Source of the DNA: Tetraselmis striata
Lineage: Eukaryota > Chlorophyta > Chlorodendrophyceae > Chlorodendrales > Chlorodendraceae
Direction: 5' to 3'
DNA length: 64,000 nucleotides
Assembly: GCA_006384855.1 (NCBI GenBank)
Contig: VCJN01000990.1
Coordinates: 62,001 to 126,000, forward strand
Under the pieces are notes generated by a model. That model was not told where the DNA came from and ran no database searches. It saw nothing but the letters and a program-made list of their open reading frames with translations. Below, one piece after another: positions 35,182 through 45,442 of this stretch (its first letter is position 1; each line of letters starts with the position of its first letter). The position numbers and the translations under genes were made by a program.

Positions 35182-35208
35182 TGGCAAAACCAGACTCAAC
35201 TTTGAAAT
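35182..35208 (+). repeat. Split direct repeat B2 (element 3' end)
   Basis: Identical to B1 over 27 bp; defines the right end of the element. Confidence 0.9.
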
Positions 35209-35251
35209 ACGGAGAATCGATGAAAATCAAGAAGCATCGAGGATTAAAAGT

Positions 35252-35256
35252 TTACA
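35252..35256 (-). terminator. Poly(A) signal TGTAA (minus) for K+ channel
   Basis: TTACA on the + strand, i.e. TGTAA in the sense of the channel gene, 54 bp past its stop and 44 bp from the YR element's right end. The insertion therefore landed just beyond the transcription unit. Confidence 0.5.
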
Positions 35257-35309
35257 AGTTCTTACTCCAACCGCCGGCGTGATTGGCCTTGCAGCTTGGC
35301 CCGTCTGGA

Positions 35310-38300
35310 TCAGGATGCCCCCTCGTCGGATGTCAGCAGCGCTGCCTGGGCATCCTCGTCTGGCGCTCCCGGAAGACTAAAATTGGACTCCGCGATATCA
35401 TCACCTGCATTGGGGTGGGGCGGCCCAGATCAAAAAAGCGAAATGCTTTTTCGGGACCCTTTTTCGGGCCGGGGGGGGGGGGGGGGGGGTGGGTGGGGGG
35501 GGGCTGCATGCCTCACCTGTTGGCCGAGCTTCCTGGTCCCCACAGACTAGTGTCTCAAGCTGTTCTGGCGTCTTTCTCCCTTTCGCTGTGTCATGTAAGG
35601 GTTGGAAAGGCTGATGGGGATGGCTTGCGCGGGATGTTGCATTCAGTGACTCCACAAAAGAACTGTCACCAGTCTTGGCAGCAACGTTCTTGGCTTCATC
35701 CATGGGTGTCAAGCCAGCACGGTCGCTGGGGGTAGCAGAGAGAGAGGGGGGGAGGGTGGGGGGGGTCAGTTTATTTCACCCTTGCCATGTTACCCTCCAC
35801 TCTTTGCGCGCCGGCGGCGTTGCGCCCGCGCATGTAATCAAAACCTCCAGTATATCCTCATAAACCACAGTGCCACATATAAAGGATACCCCATGACGGC
35901 TGCGGGGCGAGGAGCCGAAACCGTTCATGGCGTGGGTGACCATGAATGAGTGGGACACCTGAGGTGCAGGTTGGCCCCAAACCAAATGAGTAGCTGCGCC
36001 ATAGTGAGCAAGCGCTCAGCACAAGCTATGTGGAGCGGTGTGCGGGTGTCATAGTCCTGGGCGTTAGGGTCGGCTCCGTTCTCCAAGTACAGCTCCAGGT
36101 GCTCCAGCTGTCTCCTGCGGGGAGAGTGCGCCGTGGAGGGCAAAGACAGAGCCAGAGGAATCAACACCAGTGAAATGTCGCCCACACAATGGTCAGGAGA
36201 AAGCGGGGGCGGGGGGGGGGGGGGGGGGGGCGCTATGGTGGCACTTACTCCATCACCAGCCGGCATAGCAGGGTGCTGCTACCTGTCGAGTCGAGCCTGG
36301 CGCCATAGGCTCTGAGCGCCCTGGCGGCCGCTGGCATTTTATGCTTGACGGCATCCTGCAGCGGGGTGCTACCCAAGTTGTCTTTCACATTGACGTCGGC
36401 ACGCTCTACCTCCACGAGATGCTGTACCATCGCTGTTTGGCCTGCCGAGCCGGCCAGGTGGATTGGCCGCTTGCCCTCGTAGTCGCCCCTGGCCATAGCG
36501 TGCCACAGCCAGAACCGCCGCGTCAGCACCTATACATCCAGGCGGGTTTCAGATCAATCGTGGCTGCAGTGAAGGACTGATGGCATCTCGGCGTACAGCT
36601 TACTCGTTGATGTCATGCCCGGGATCAGATTCCAACAGAGACTTGAGAGCAGGTATGTCGCCTGCGGCAGCCTTTGCGCATAGCTTGCTGACCATATCAG
36701 TCTTGAGGGATAGAATGTGCGAGTTCACCTGTGCAGTGCAGAGGCGGTTCAGCACAGGGGCATGGCGGGTGAGCTCTCTCGAGGGGGGTATGGGGCAAGT
36801 TCCTCAAGCCGAAAAGGTGTGTGCTTCGCAGGGAGAGGGGGCCGAGCGCACGGTCGCTATGACTGTCTCATGGTAGCGCCTGTCTTTCTCATTGACAGGA
36901 GCTATCTTTTGCAACTTGCCAATGAGGTTGATGCACGCCCGGCGATAGTCGGGCATGTGCTGCAAGCACACTGCTTTGAACTCGGCATGCGGCACCACCA
37001 ACAGCCTGCACAGGCTCGTGGTTGACACGTCGTATTTCTGAAGGTGGCGCAGAGAATGGCAGGCATTACGTTAGGACTGGCGAGTCGAAACGCACCAGCT
37101 GACAGATGCCTGGCACATCCAAAAGGGGGCAGATGCATGCATGCGGACGGAACGTTACCTGGGGCACTGTGGCCAAGATCCCCTTGTCCCCGAACGAGCA
37201 CCCCTGGTTTATCGCCCTGACCACGTTGCCCTCACGGTCCCGAATCACCAGCGAGCCGGAGATCACAATGTGCCAGTTGTAGGAACGCTCTCCCGCGCTT
37301 GTAACCACCGTGTTGGCCTGGAAGAAGCTCATGGTGGCGGTATGGCAGATGGAGTTGATGAAGTCTTCTGAGCAGCCCTGCCAGATGAGAATACACTTTT
37401 CAAATCTGTCACAGTACGACAATGATAGAATTCGCCACAGACTAATACGCTGTTCCGATTCCATACACGATATCAGAATCTGCCATGGGGATGGCTTGAA
37501 ACACAGCTGCAGCCAAAAGTTCAGACATTCGCATGACGTGGCGCACCTTCAGAAGGACTGCGCGCCTGATGCTCCTCCGATACAAGTGGATCAGGATGCG
37601 GTTGCGGATGTAAGCAGGGCAATGCACCAGGGCGCGGTCCGTTTGGCTCGCCAGGTCCTGGTTGGTCTCCAGGTGCTGGATTGCCAGATGCTTCAGCTCG
37701 TCCGGGACATTCTGTACACAGGGGGGCGCCCGTGTCAGCCAGACCGGCCTCACCCACGCGCGCCCCTGCATGATAATGCGTGCATGGCGCAAAATCTGAG
37801 CGCCGAGCGCACATGCCAAATGAGAACTTGTGCAGACTTGCCTTTGTTTGCATGTACTCCATGACTTCATCCACTATGGCCCGGTACCGCAGTACATCGT
37901 TGTCTGCTTTGGTGGTCAGCATCGTGAGGTTGGCGATAACGTACGCTCCCATGCCCATGTTGATGATCTACCAGACGGGGGTGAGGGGCAGGAGTTAGAT
38001 AATGCATCACATGGGCATAGCTAATGATGTCATGATGCGGTGGACGTGGAGGGCGCAACCTACCATCACAAGCAGAGTGAATGTTTGCTCAGCCTCATTC
38101 ACGGGATGGATGTCTCCGTAGCCTACGGTCGTGAAGGTAGTGACTGCCCAGTACAGGGAGACCAGGTATTGCCGCCATGGTTGCTGCATAATCGCCAAAG
38201 TGGGGAGATGGCCTCCTCAGATGCACACGCGTACAAGGCCTCCTATTATATCAAGCGCTCCTGGACCCCCCCCCCCCCCTCCTCCCCCGGTCCCGCACAC

Positions 38301-38507
38301 GCATGAGCAGCGGCGCAGGGTTCTCAGCAATGAGGGTGTGCGTACCCCAGCCATGTTGTCAATGATACCAAACTCATGCACCCAGCCGTGTGGGGCCTGC
38401 ACCGCTCCAACGAACCAAAACAAACAGGCCTCGGTGTGCATGATCACTGCCGCCATTGTGAGCAGCTTCCCGAGGATCACCATATCGTAGTTCATGGATA
38501 TCTGCAC

Positions 38508-38542
<35 letters not shown>

Positions 38543-40111
38543 GAACCAACAATGTTTTAGAGCGCATATGGCATGACAAAGTTCTCTGGCAGCTGGCTGC
38601 TCCCCAGGAAGCAACAAGGGGCTGGCGGGCAGGGCGGAAGTGCTCCCACCTTCTTTTCAAGCTTTGCCTGCAACATGAACAGCCGGCGGACTCGCAGGAC
38701 CCGTGTGAAGGCCGCAAGCGAGGCATACGGGCTTCCGGGGTAGGCAAGGTCGCATACCCTGGCAAAGTGTGCGTGCGTGCGTTTGGGGAGGGGGATAAGG
38801 GGGTCACAAATCCTGAGAGAACACATACATATATACGCTCACACACCTAAAATTAAGGCTACAGCCAGCTACTCAACTGGGGCCAGGTGATTCCCTTAAG
38901 CCACGCTGAGGCCTGAGTGCTAGGTGCGTCTAACCACACCATGCAATACACACGCACGCGCGCACACGCGCGCACATTACACTGCATGTCCATATCAGGG
39001 TCACGAGTCGCAGTCGCAGTCTGAGACACACCTGTCAAATGGGACCGCCGCGGAGAGATCAATCCAGAAATGGAAGCTCAAGTAGCGCAAGGCGATCTCC
39101 TTGCGGTTGGTCACCATTTGGCCATGAACGGACACGGGAGTGCAGAACGAGAGAAGAACGTCCGCCAAGAAGAAGAAATCTACTGCCCACACCATCGCAT
39201 TCATGACAGCTGGTCGGCTGTCATAGTAGGCGACGGAGAAGGGAACCTGCGCGGGATTGAGAGCCGAGAATTACGACTCGGAGTTATACGTTTGACAAAT
39301 GGAATAATTTGCAGATGTAGGCAATATAAAACAACATCGGGCTGTGGCTGGCGGCTCTCGCATCGATTCACCTGAAACAGGTTCCAGTAGGTTAGGAGGA
39401 CGCTCAGCTGCCACCAGAGCCAGACATACTTATTGTTCGGGTTGAACAGCATAGCATTTCCCTGAAGCCACAGTCCCCGTGCCTGTTGCTCGACTCTTCC
39501 CTCTGCGGCCAACTCGCCCTTCTCGTCTTCCTCGCCGCCCACTAGGCTTCTCTCGACCGCCCCGTCGGCAGGTTCTCGTCCACCTCGGGACACTTGCTTG
39601 CTGAAGCTTGTTATGTAGTGCTAGATATGATACAGCCGTAATGGTGTGGCCGGCAGCATGGGGCACACGAGTCGGGTTCAGTAGGTGCATTAGACCACCC
39701 AGCCACCCATGAGTGATTTCCTTAGATTGCGCGACTAGGTTCATTAAGGGGCGACGAGGGGCCTCTATTACTGCCAGCGTTACAAAGCGGCGAACAGCGA
39801 AGCTGGCACAAAGATCACCGCCACTTCCCAAGACTGCGGATACGACTGATGGCAAGGGGGCAAGGAAGGGGTTATCGACTCACGCTGGTAATGCGGGAAA
39901 CCCGGCTGAGGGTTTTGTAGGCCCGCGCTGCTAGGGGCGGTGGCAGGCTGACATTGTCGTCCGTCGACTCGTTCCGCTCAAGGCGAAATATGAAGGACGA
40001 GACGCGGCTCCGCGGTCTCGCACCGACCAGGGCACGTTTCGCAGGCACGGATGTGCTACCCGAATCGTTCGTGACCAGCGATGTAAGCACCAGACTATTC
40101 TCGGAATCCAT
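35310..40111 (-). CDS. Voltage/cyclic-nucleotide-type K+ channel with ankyrin repeats (AKT/HCN-like)
   Basis: Fifteen exons with consistent phases: 40111-39884, 39596-39372, 39246-39032, 38758-38650, 38501-38346, 38183-38064, 37967-37842, 37711-37547, 37377-37159, 37037-36852, 36728-36604, 36488-36249, 36114-35959, 35725-35517, 35404-35310; about 857 residues. S1-S3 (YVWLWWQLSVLLTYWNLFQ; AMVWAVDFFFLADVLLSFC), a weakly basic S4 (FTRVLRVRRLF), S5, a pore with TTVGYGD (K+ filter, ~329-335) and S6 (MGAYVIANLTML) are followed by a C-linker, a cNMP-binding domain (~449-560; INQGCSFGDKGILATVPQ) and ankyrin repeats (~590-770; EGDYEGKRPIHLA, DTRTPLHIACAE, DRAGLTPMDEA). Plant AKT1 has the same layout and a similar length. 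Its role is K+ transport at the plasma or flagellar membrane. The start, exon 2 acceptor and exon 10 end are uncertain. Exon 7 uses a GC donor. Confidence 0.92.
38508..38541 (+). repeat. (CAT)n microsatellite abutting a splice acceptor
   Basis: An uninterrupted CAT/ATC trinucleotide run ending a few bases upstream (in gene sense) of the K+ channel exon 5 acceptor, in the position of the polypyrimidine tract. In gene sense it is (ATG)n, so it gives no pyrimidine run. Confidence 0.85.
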
Positions 40112-41042
40112 CCTAACAACATGCGCGGGCCAGGAGGGACGCTGAGGACTTCGTGCTATGGCGTGCGCTGCGAAGGCTGGCGGGGCCACGGAGTTGTCCT
40201 CTTGCTGAGCACTTAGGATGATGGATACGACGACGTGTGATACGAGTACGATCCACGGGTAGTAGCGCGTAGATCTACTGGTGCTCGCATTACTGAGGAT
40301 GAACGTACCCCGATGTAATATACCCGTACTCGTTATACGAGTAGCGGCGGCGCGCAATAGTACATAATATGTGTAACAGTACAGCAGTCGCTCTAGTCGA
40401 TATTATCATCGTCATCTGCTTCCGGTCGTACGGCGGATACCCGTAGCGACTGTCGTGTACCCGTGCACCCCGCCGCCGCCGCCGAAGCCTCAGAATTTTT
40501 GGCAAGTTGCAACACTCCGGGGGTACAGGTACCTGTAGATGGCAGTGCAAAAATCGATTCCGAATGCATTACGAGAAAAGCACGTACTGACGGATATTTT
40601 ATTTACCACTTTGCTTATTGCAAAGTAATTGAATTTCAAAACAACTAAAGGGTTTCTGTCGGATACACGTTGATAACGCGTTGTCGAAATATTCGCCCGC
40701 AGCCGCAGATAATCGTATGGGTATGGATATGGTATGGTATGGGTATGAATCTGAGGCTGCGTCGCGCGTATTCGGTAACATCGTATTTTTGTTACATATG
40801 AGTTAGCTGCTGCAAAAGGCGATCAGGAAACCACCCGAAAAGGCAATAGGAAACGTCCACTACAGCAATTGATGCGCGGTGGAAGCAGCACCAGAAGAGG
40901 GTGCGGAATGAGCACGGGCAGACGCATCAGACTTGGCCTTCGTCTCACATTCGTCTCATATTCGCACGTAGCCGCCGTCCATCCGTTTACTTCCAATTTC
41001 TACGGACGGAGATCTGCGCACGACCTTGCGAGGCGTGGATAT
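40112..41042. other. Intergenic upstream of K+ channel
   Basis: No gene supported. Contains GTACAGGTACC-type motifs near 40527 and TAGCGACT near 40445, a GGTATG-rich stretch (40718-40750), and presumably the channel promoter. Confidence 0.4.
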
Positions 41043-42011
41043 GATCTAACTAAACGTGTGTATGGGGTTTCCCAACAAGTTAACTTTCCTAGTGCAACCC
41101 GTACGGTCTGTTGCTAGTGGTTTTAACCGGTTAGGCTACCTAGAAAAAATGGGTTTCATTACGGGCTGCCCCACCATTGCCCGCGAGCCCTACCCTCCCG
41201 GCCGGGGAGCTACGTATCATAACCACAAGCAGCAGGTCTGCCATCTTCCAGCTCGCTGTCTTCGGCATAGGCTTGTGCGCGTACTTGTTCGCGCGAGGGT
41301 CGCAGAGACTAATAAAACAAGTCCGCACCGAGGTTCGGTCCCTTTCTCCAGTAGTGAGTTGTCGTGCCGCGCACATGCGTTACATCATCAATAAGCGATA
41401 GAGCCCCTCGGTAGTGTGATTTCCCCTACTCGTGCGCCCGAAATAAGTACTATGCGCATGCGCCTCGATCGAAGTTCCTAACCGCTCGGCGCAAGACTCC
41501 TTCTACAACTCAAGACATCTTCGCCTTCGTTTGGCCGGCACGCCTGCCGACTGCTCACGCTCGAAGTCGTAAACGAACCGCGTGTAAACTGATAAAAACC
41601 AGACTCGATTGCATGTTGAAATGATCTAAACGTGTTTATGGGGTTTCCCAGCAATTTAACTGAGTGTCCTAGCTAGAGTCCTAGCTTAGGGCGACCCGTG
41701 CGGTGTGTTGGTGGTTTTAACCGGCTAGCTTTCCGGTACCATCGGGGTTTAGTATGGGTTGCCCCAACATCGTCCGCGAGCCCTGCGCTCCCGGCCGGGG
41801 AGGTACTTAGGACAACCAGCAGCAGCTGGCCTGCCATCTTCCAGCTCGCTGCCTTCGGCAGCGCCCTCCCGTTTCCGCCTCCGCCCTGCGGGCTCCTCCT
41901 CAGATTTCCCCCCCTTCGTTGAACCTTCGTGGCCAAAAAAATGGCGCCTTTCCGTGTAAAATAGCCTCCGTACCCTTTTTCACAAAACCTGACTCGATTG
42001 CATGTTAGAAT
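41043..42011 (+). mobile_element. Internally deleted YR-type element with split direct repeats (third copy)
   Basis: A1-like repeat (41043-~41270: GATCTAACTAAACGTG..GTATGGGGTTTCCC to CTGCCATCTTCCAGCTCGCTG), a short non-coding body, a B1-like segment (about 41593-41621, AAAACCAGACTCGATTGCAT), A2 (41622-~41862, GATCTAAACGTGTTTATGGG) and B2 (about 41977-42011, AAAACCTGACTCGATTGCAT). It shares the GATCTAAAC..TTATGGGGTTTCC start and the CTGCCATCTTCCAG block with the intact element but belongs to another subfamily. It has no coding capacity and must be mobilised in trans. Confidence 0.75.
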
Positions 42012-42212
42012 CATCAAATCTGCGGATGGCCACGCGAGACGCAGACGCAGACGCAAACGCAAACGATGTTGTGTACTTTGCACGCTCAATATTTCAAAAC
42101 GGGGCGTCACGGCAAGGCGGCCCGCTCGCTTGCCGTGCCCAACACCGCCGGTCATCGCGCAGATGCCTCGTTCAAACTTTTGAAATAACATCGAGCAGCC
42201 CGACCCGCAGTC

Positions 42213-42246
<34 letters not shown>

Positions 42247-45060
42247 CGGCCCGTGGCAGTCCCCGCCGCAGCCGAGGGCGGCTGATCCGTGGCGCAATCG
42301 GCGCGAACTCGCTCGTCAAAGAAGATCGCGACCGAGAGGATGGGCCTCGCCGAGGACAATAGTCAAAGTACCATTGCGTCCTCTCACGCTTCCGACGCGA
42401 GGCTGCCATGCCAGGTTCGTCGCCGTAGCGCGGTGCCGCCCTCCGGCGCGAGCGATGGCGGCGGTTGGGTTGGTTTGATTACATGATGGCGTTGGCGGCC
42501 CGTCATGCGCCTCTTCATCACCAACGTAACGGGCGCCACTCCCGCCGTCATGGCGGTCACAGCGGCGGCTCCACCATCACTCGCGAGCTTAGAGAACACG
42601 GCCATGGTAGGGCGGACGGGTCTTTATTAGCTCATGGGGAGACGTGTGGGACGTGCATGGATGATGTTGGCGGGCAAATGCTTGCCGCCGGCTTCGAGCG
42701 GCTGGGAAGTGTGAAACGGCGCCAATGCGACGCCTCTTGAAGGTACTGACGATACCATTACGAGTAACGGCTGTGCGGCTGCGGCCGAATATGACAACAG
42801 CAAGATGCGTCCCGGGTCGCGCGCAACCGCATATCGCCCGAATGTGCGGATTCTGTACGGGCAGCCCGTATGAGTACATGTTTGAAAATCTGCGCGGCCA
42901 TGCGCGAAAACGAAAACTAGCCTTACACCGTTTTATTTATCATATTCGCACGTATTTGATGTAGTAGACCTCCAATTTCTACGGATCGAGATCTGCGCAC
43001 GGCCTCGCGAGGTGCAAATATCATGAAACCTGCGGATATCCTCGCGAGCTGCACGCGCAGACACGGACGATATGTTCTGTACTTTGCGCAATGTGTATTT
43101 CAAAACGGCGGGGCGTCACCGCAAGGCTCGCCCACGGTGCCCATCACCGCCGGCCATCGCGCAGATGCCTCGTCCAAACTTTTGAAATAGCAGCGAGCAA
43201 TCCGACCCGCAGTCAACACCCCCCTCCCCCCCCCGCAGCCGAGGGCGGCTGGCGATCCGTGGCGCAGTATCGGCGCGTCGAACTCGCTCGTTAAAGAGGA
43301 TCGCGCCCGAGACGGTAGATAGGCCCCGCCGAGGACATCGAAGCACCGCCGCCTCATTTTGCGCTTGCAGCCGTAGGCTGCCATGCCAGGCTCGTCGCCA
43401 TAGCGAGGAGCCGCCCTCCGGCGCGAGCCATGGCAGCGGTTGGTTTGGCCGCGCTCAAGCTCAACGTTGATCTCATGGCGCTGGTGGGCGCCCCCTTGCG
43501 CCTCTTCATCACTAACGCAACGGCAGCCAATCCCGCCGTCACTAGCCTCCCGGACCGTCTTGTAATTATACCGCAAAGGCACGTAGTAATCGCGATTTTT
43601 CCGGGGAATGGGCGTGTAATCACTGTATCTACCGTGTAATCGCCACTTTTTGCCAGGCTCGGTAGTTGCAATGACGTATATATCCGACTCGCCCGCGTTC
43701 CACAATGTGCTACTAGTAGCATGTTGTGACATCCCCATAGTACATTGGACCCACATCGCGCCTCACGCGGCTACCCATAATCGTTGGGACTTTTGCCACA
43801 CTGTACTTTAACGCCTCACAAGCTCCGTGATGAGGCGACGGTCAACGGTACGGTAGATCTCAAGCCGGCTAAATTGCGCGGACAATTTACCATACATCGC
43901 ATCGGCGCCGGAGCGCCAGTGACTGCGCCCCCAACCCCAAGCTCAACGTTGATCTCATGATGGCGCTGGCGGGCCCTCATACGCCTTTTCATCACCAACG
44001 CAACGGCCGCCACTCCCGCCGTCATGTCGGTAATCATAGCGGTGGCTCCAACATCACTCGTGAGCTTCGAGAAGATGGCCATGTATGGTAGGGCGCTGGA
44101 CGGGCCTTAGCCCATGGGGAGACGTGTGGGACGTGCATGGATCAGGTTGGCGGGCAGATGCTTGCCGGCTTCGGGCAGTTGGGAAGTGTGAAATGGCGCC
44201 AATGCGACGCCTCTTGAAAGTACTGACGATACTAGTACGAGTAACGGATGTGCGGCTGCGGCCGCATATGATAACAATATATGCGGTTCCCCTACCCACC
44301 CGCTGCATGGGTGGACCCGGCGACCGTCCTTGGCCCTCTGAATCGCGAGCCTTATTCCCTCCGCTTCCATCCCCGGCTGGGGAATGATGGGGGCGGGGCT
44401 CGTGCACTGGTGGGGCCTTGGTAGCCTTGGCCCCGCCCGCCCGTGCTGCCATATTGCCACGGAGGAGCAGTGCGAGCTGGACACCGGCGTCTTATGTCGT
44501 TGCTGGTCCGGCGAGCTTTTCGTTCGTTGTTCGTTGAGCCCCCTATATTTTCCTGTTATGTCGGCGCCTCCACCTCACATTCGGCCTAGTGCCACTATTG
44601 GAGTGGCTTAGGATGTTGTGATGGAGAGGGAGTTCTACGTTCAATCGATGGAAGGGGACGCGACAGAGCCGGCGCCGGCGGATTTGGCGCTGATACGATG
44701 GGCCAACGTCAATTACCCGCCCTTGGCGCCCGGTTCTAGGTTCAACCCCTCCATTTCCGCTCCTTGTTGCGAGACCGCTTCGAAGCGCCTTTTCTGTCGG
44801 CGCCTCCACCTCGCATTCGGCCCAGTGCCGCTATTGGAGTGGGCGGCGGCCCGGGATTACAATGTACTGCTAGGGAGAGCGCCCCTACTACGTAAGCGGC
44901 GGCTGGCGGGCGGCAATGCCTGGTCACTCGGTGGCTGTCATGGCGATTCCCGCCTCTGCTGGTGGCCTGTAGCTGGATTTCCTTCTGGATTTCCTTCTGG
45001 ATTTCTTGAATGTTGCAACTAGCGCATGTAATCACACTCAAAACAGTATGCGTCCCGGGT
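42003..45060 (+). repeat. Cluster of diverged dispersed-repeat copies
   Basis: Several segments recur. 42003-42415 matches 43024-43395 (shared GCGCAGATGCCTCGT, CAAACTTTTGAAATA, GACCCGCAGTCAAC, GCAGCCGAGGGCGGCTG). 42484-42797 matches 43960-44271 over about 310 bp (shared GGGGAGACGTGTGGGACGTG, GCCAATGCGACGCCTCTTGA). 43458-43555 matches part of the same unit. A ~48-bp direct repeat (GTCGGCGCCTCCACCTC...) occurs at 44560 and 44799. A TGCGTCCCGGGTCGCGCGCA block occurs at 42805 and 45050. No conserved ORF emerges; these look like copies of a non-autonomous element, some nested or truncated. Confidence 0.7.
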
Positions 45061-45442
45061 CGCGCGCAGCCGCAGCCCGCCGCCTTAGACCGCCTGAATG
45101 TGCGGACGAATCCGTACGGGCAGCCCGTACGTAGACATATATCGGATAATCTGCGGCTGGTGCGCGCACGCTGCGCAAGAATTCTACGAAAACTAGCCTA
45201 AATAAAACTGGCTGCGCGAGAGCGGGCGGGAACATGTAGAACCCTCGACATAGAATGCTTGGCTCGAGTAAGCCAGCAAGCCCTATCAAAAACACGCAAC
45301 CATAGCATCGTTCATACCTCCGCTGCTGTTCATGCCTGCGCTCACCTCCTGTCTGCGGCCCGCATACGCTGGCCAAGCAGAACCGACACACCTGACGCCG
45401 TGCTGTGCCGTGCGCGGCCCCTAGCCAGCGCAGCCGGCCGAC
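45061..45442. other. Intergenic upstream of ciliary gene
   Basis: Short GC-rich region expected to hold the promoter of the SHIPPO-repeat gene; no recognisable element beyond that. Confidence 0.35.

Larger units (their letters stand above)
32025..35208 (+). mobile_element. Gag + tyrosine-recombinase element with split direct repeats, no reverse transcriptase
   Basis: The order is A1 (32025-32208), two ORFs, B1 (34878-34904), A2 (34905-35088), B2 (35182-35208). A1 and A2 are offset by exactly 2880 bp and differ at one base (32204 T versus 35084 C); B1 and B2 are identical over 27 bp. This A1-body-B1-A2-B2 plan is the split-direct-repeat structure known for PAT/Kangaroo-like DIRS elements and TOC1 of Chlamydomonas. 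The total is only 3.18 kb: it carries a Gag-like ORF and a YR ORF but no room for RT, RNase H or methyltransferase. No target duplication is evident, as expected for YR elements. It lies about 100 bp beyond the 3' end of the K+ channel gene. Confidence 0.88.

Noticed and set aside
32025..35208. Interpretation as an LTR retrotransposon with 184-bp LTRs
   Set aside because: A1/A2 are not at the element's outer ends on the right side; the B1 and B2 repeats show a split-repeat plan, and the integrase is a tyrosine recombinase, not DDE. No RT was found.
35209..35309. Possible truncation of the K+ channel by the YR insertion
   Set aside because: The last channel exon ends with a stop at 35310-35312 and a TGTAA signal follows before the element, so the coding region is intact.
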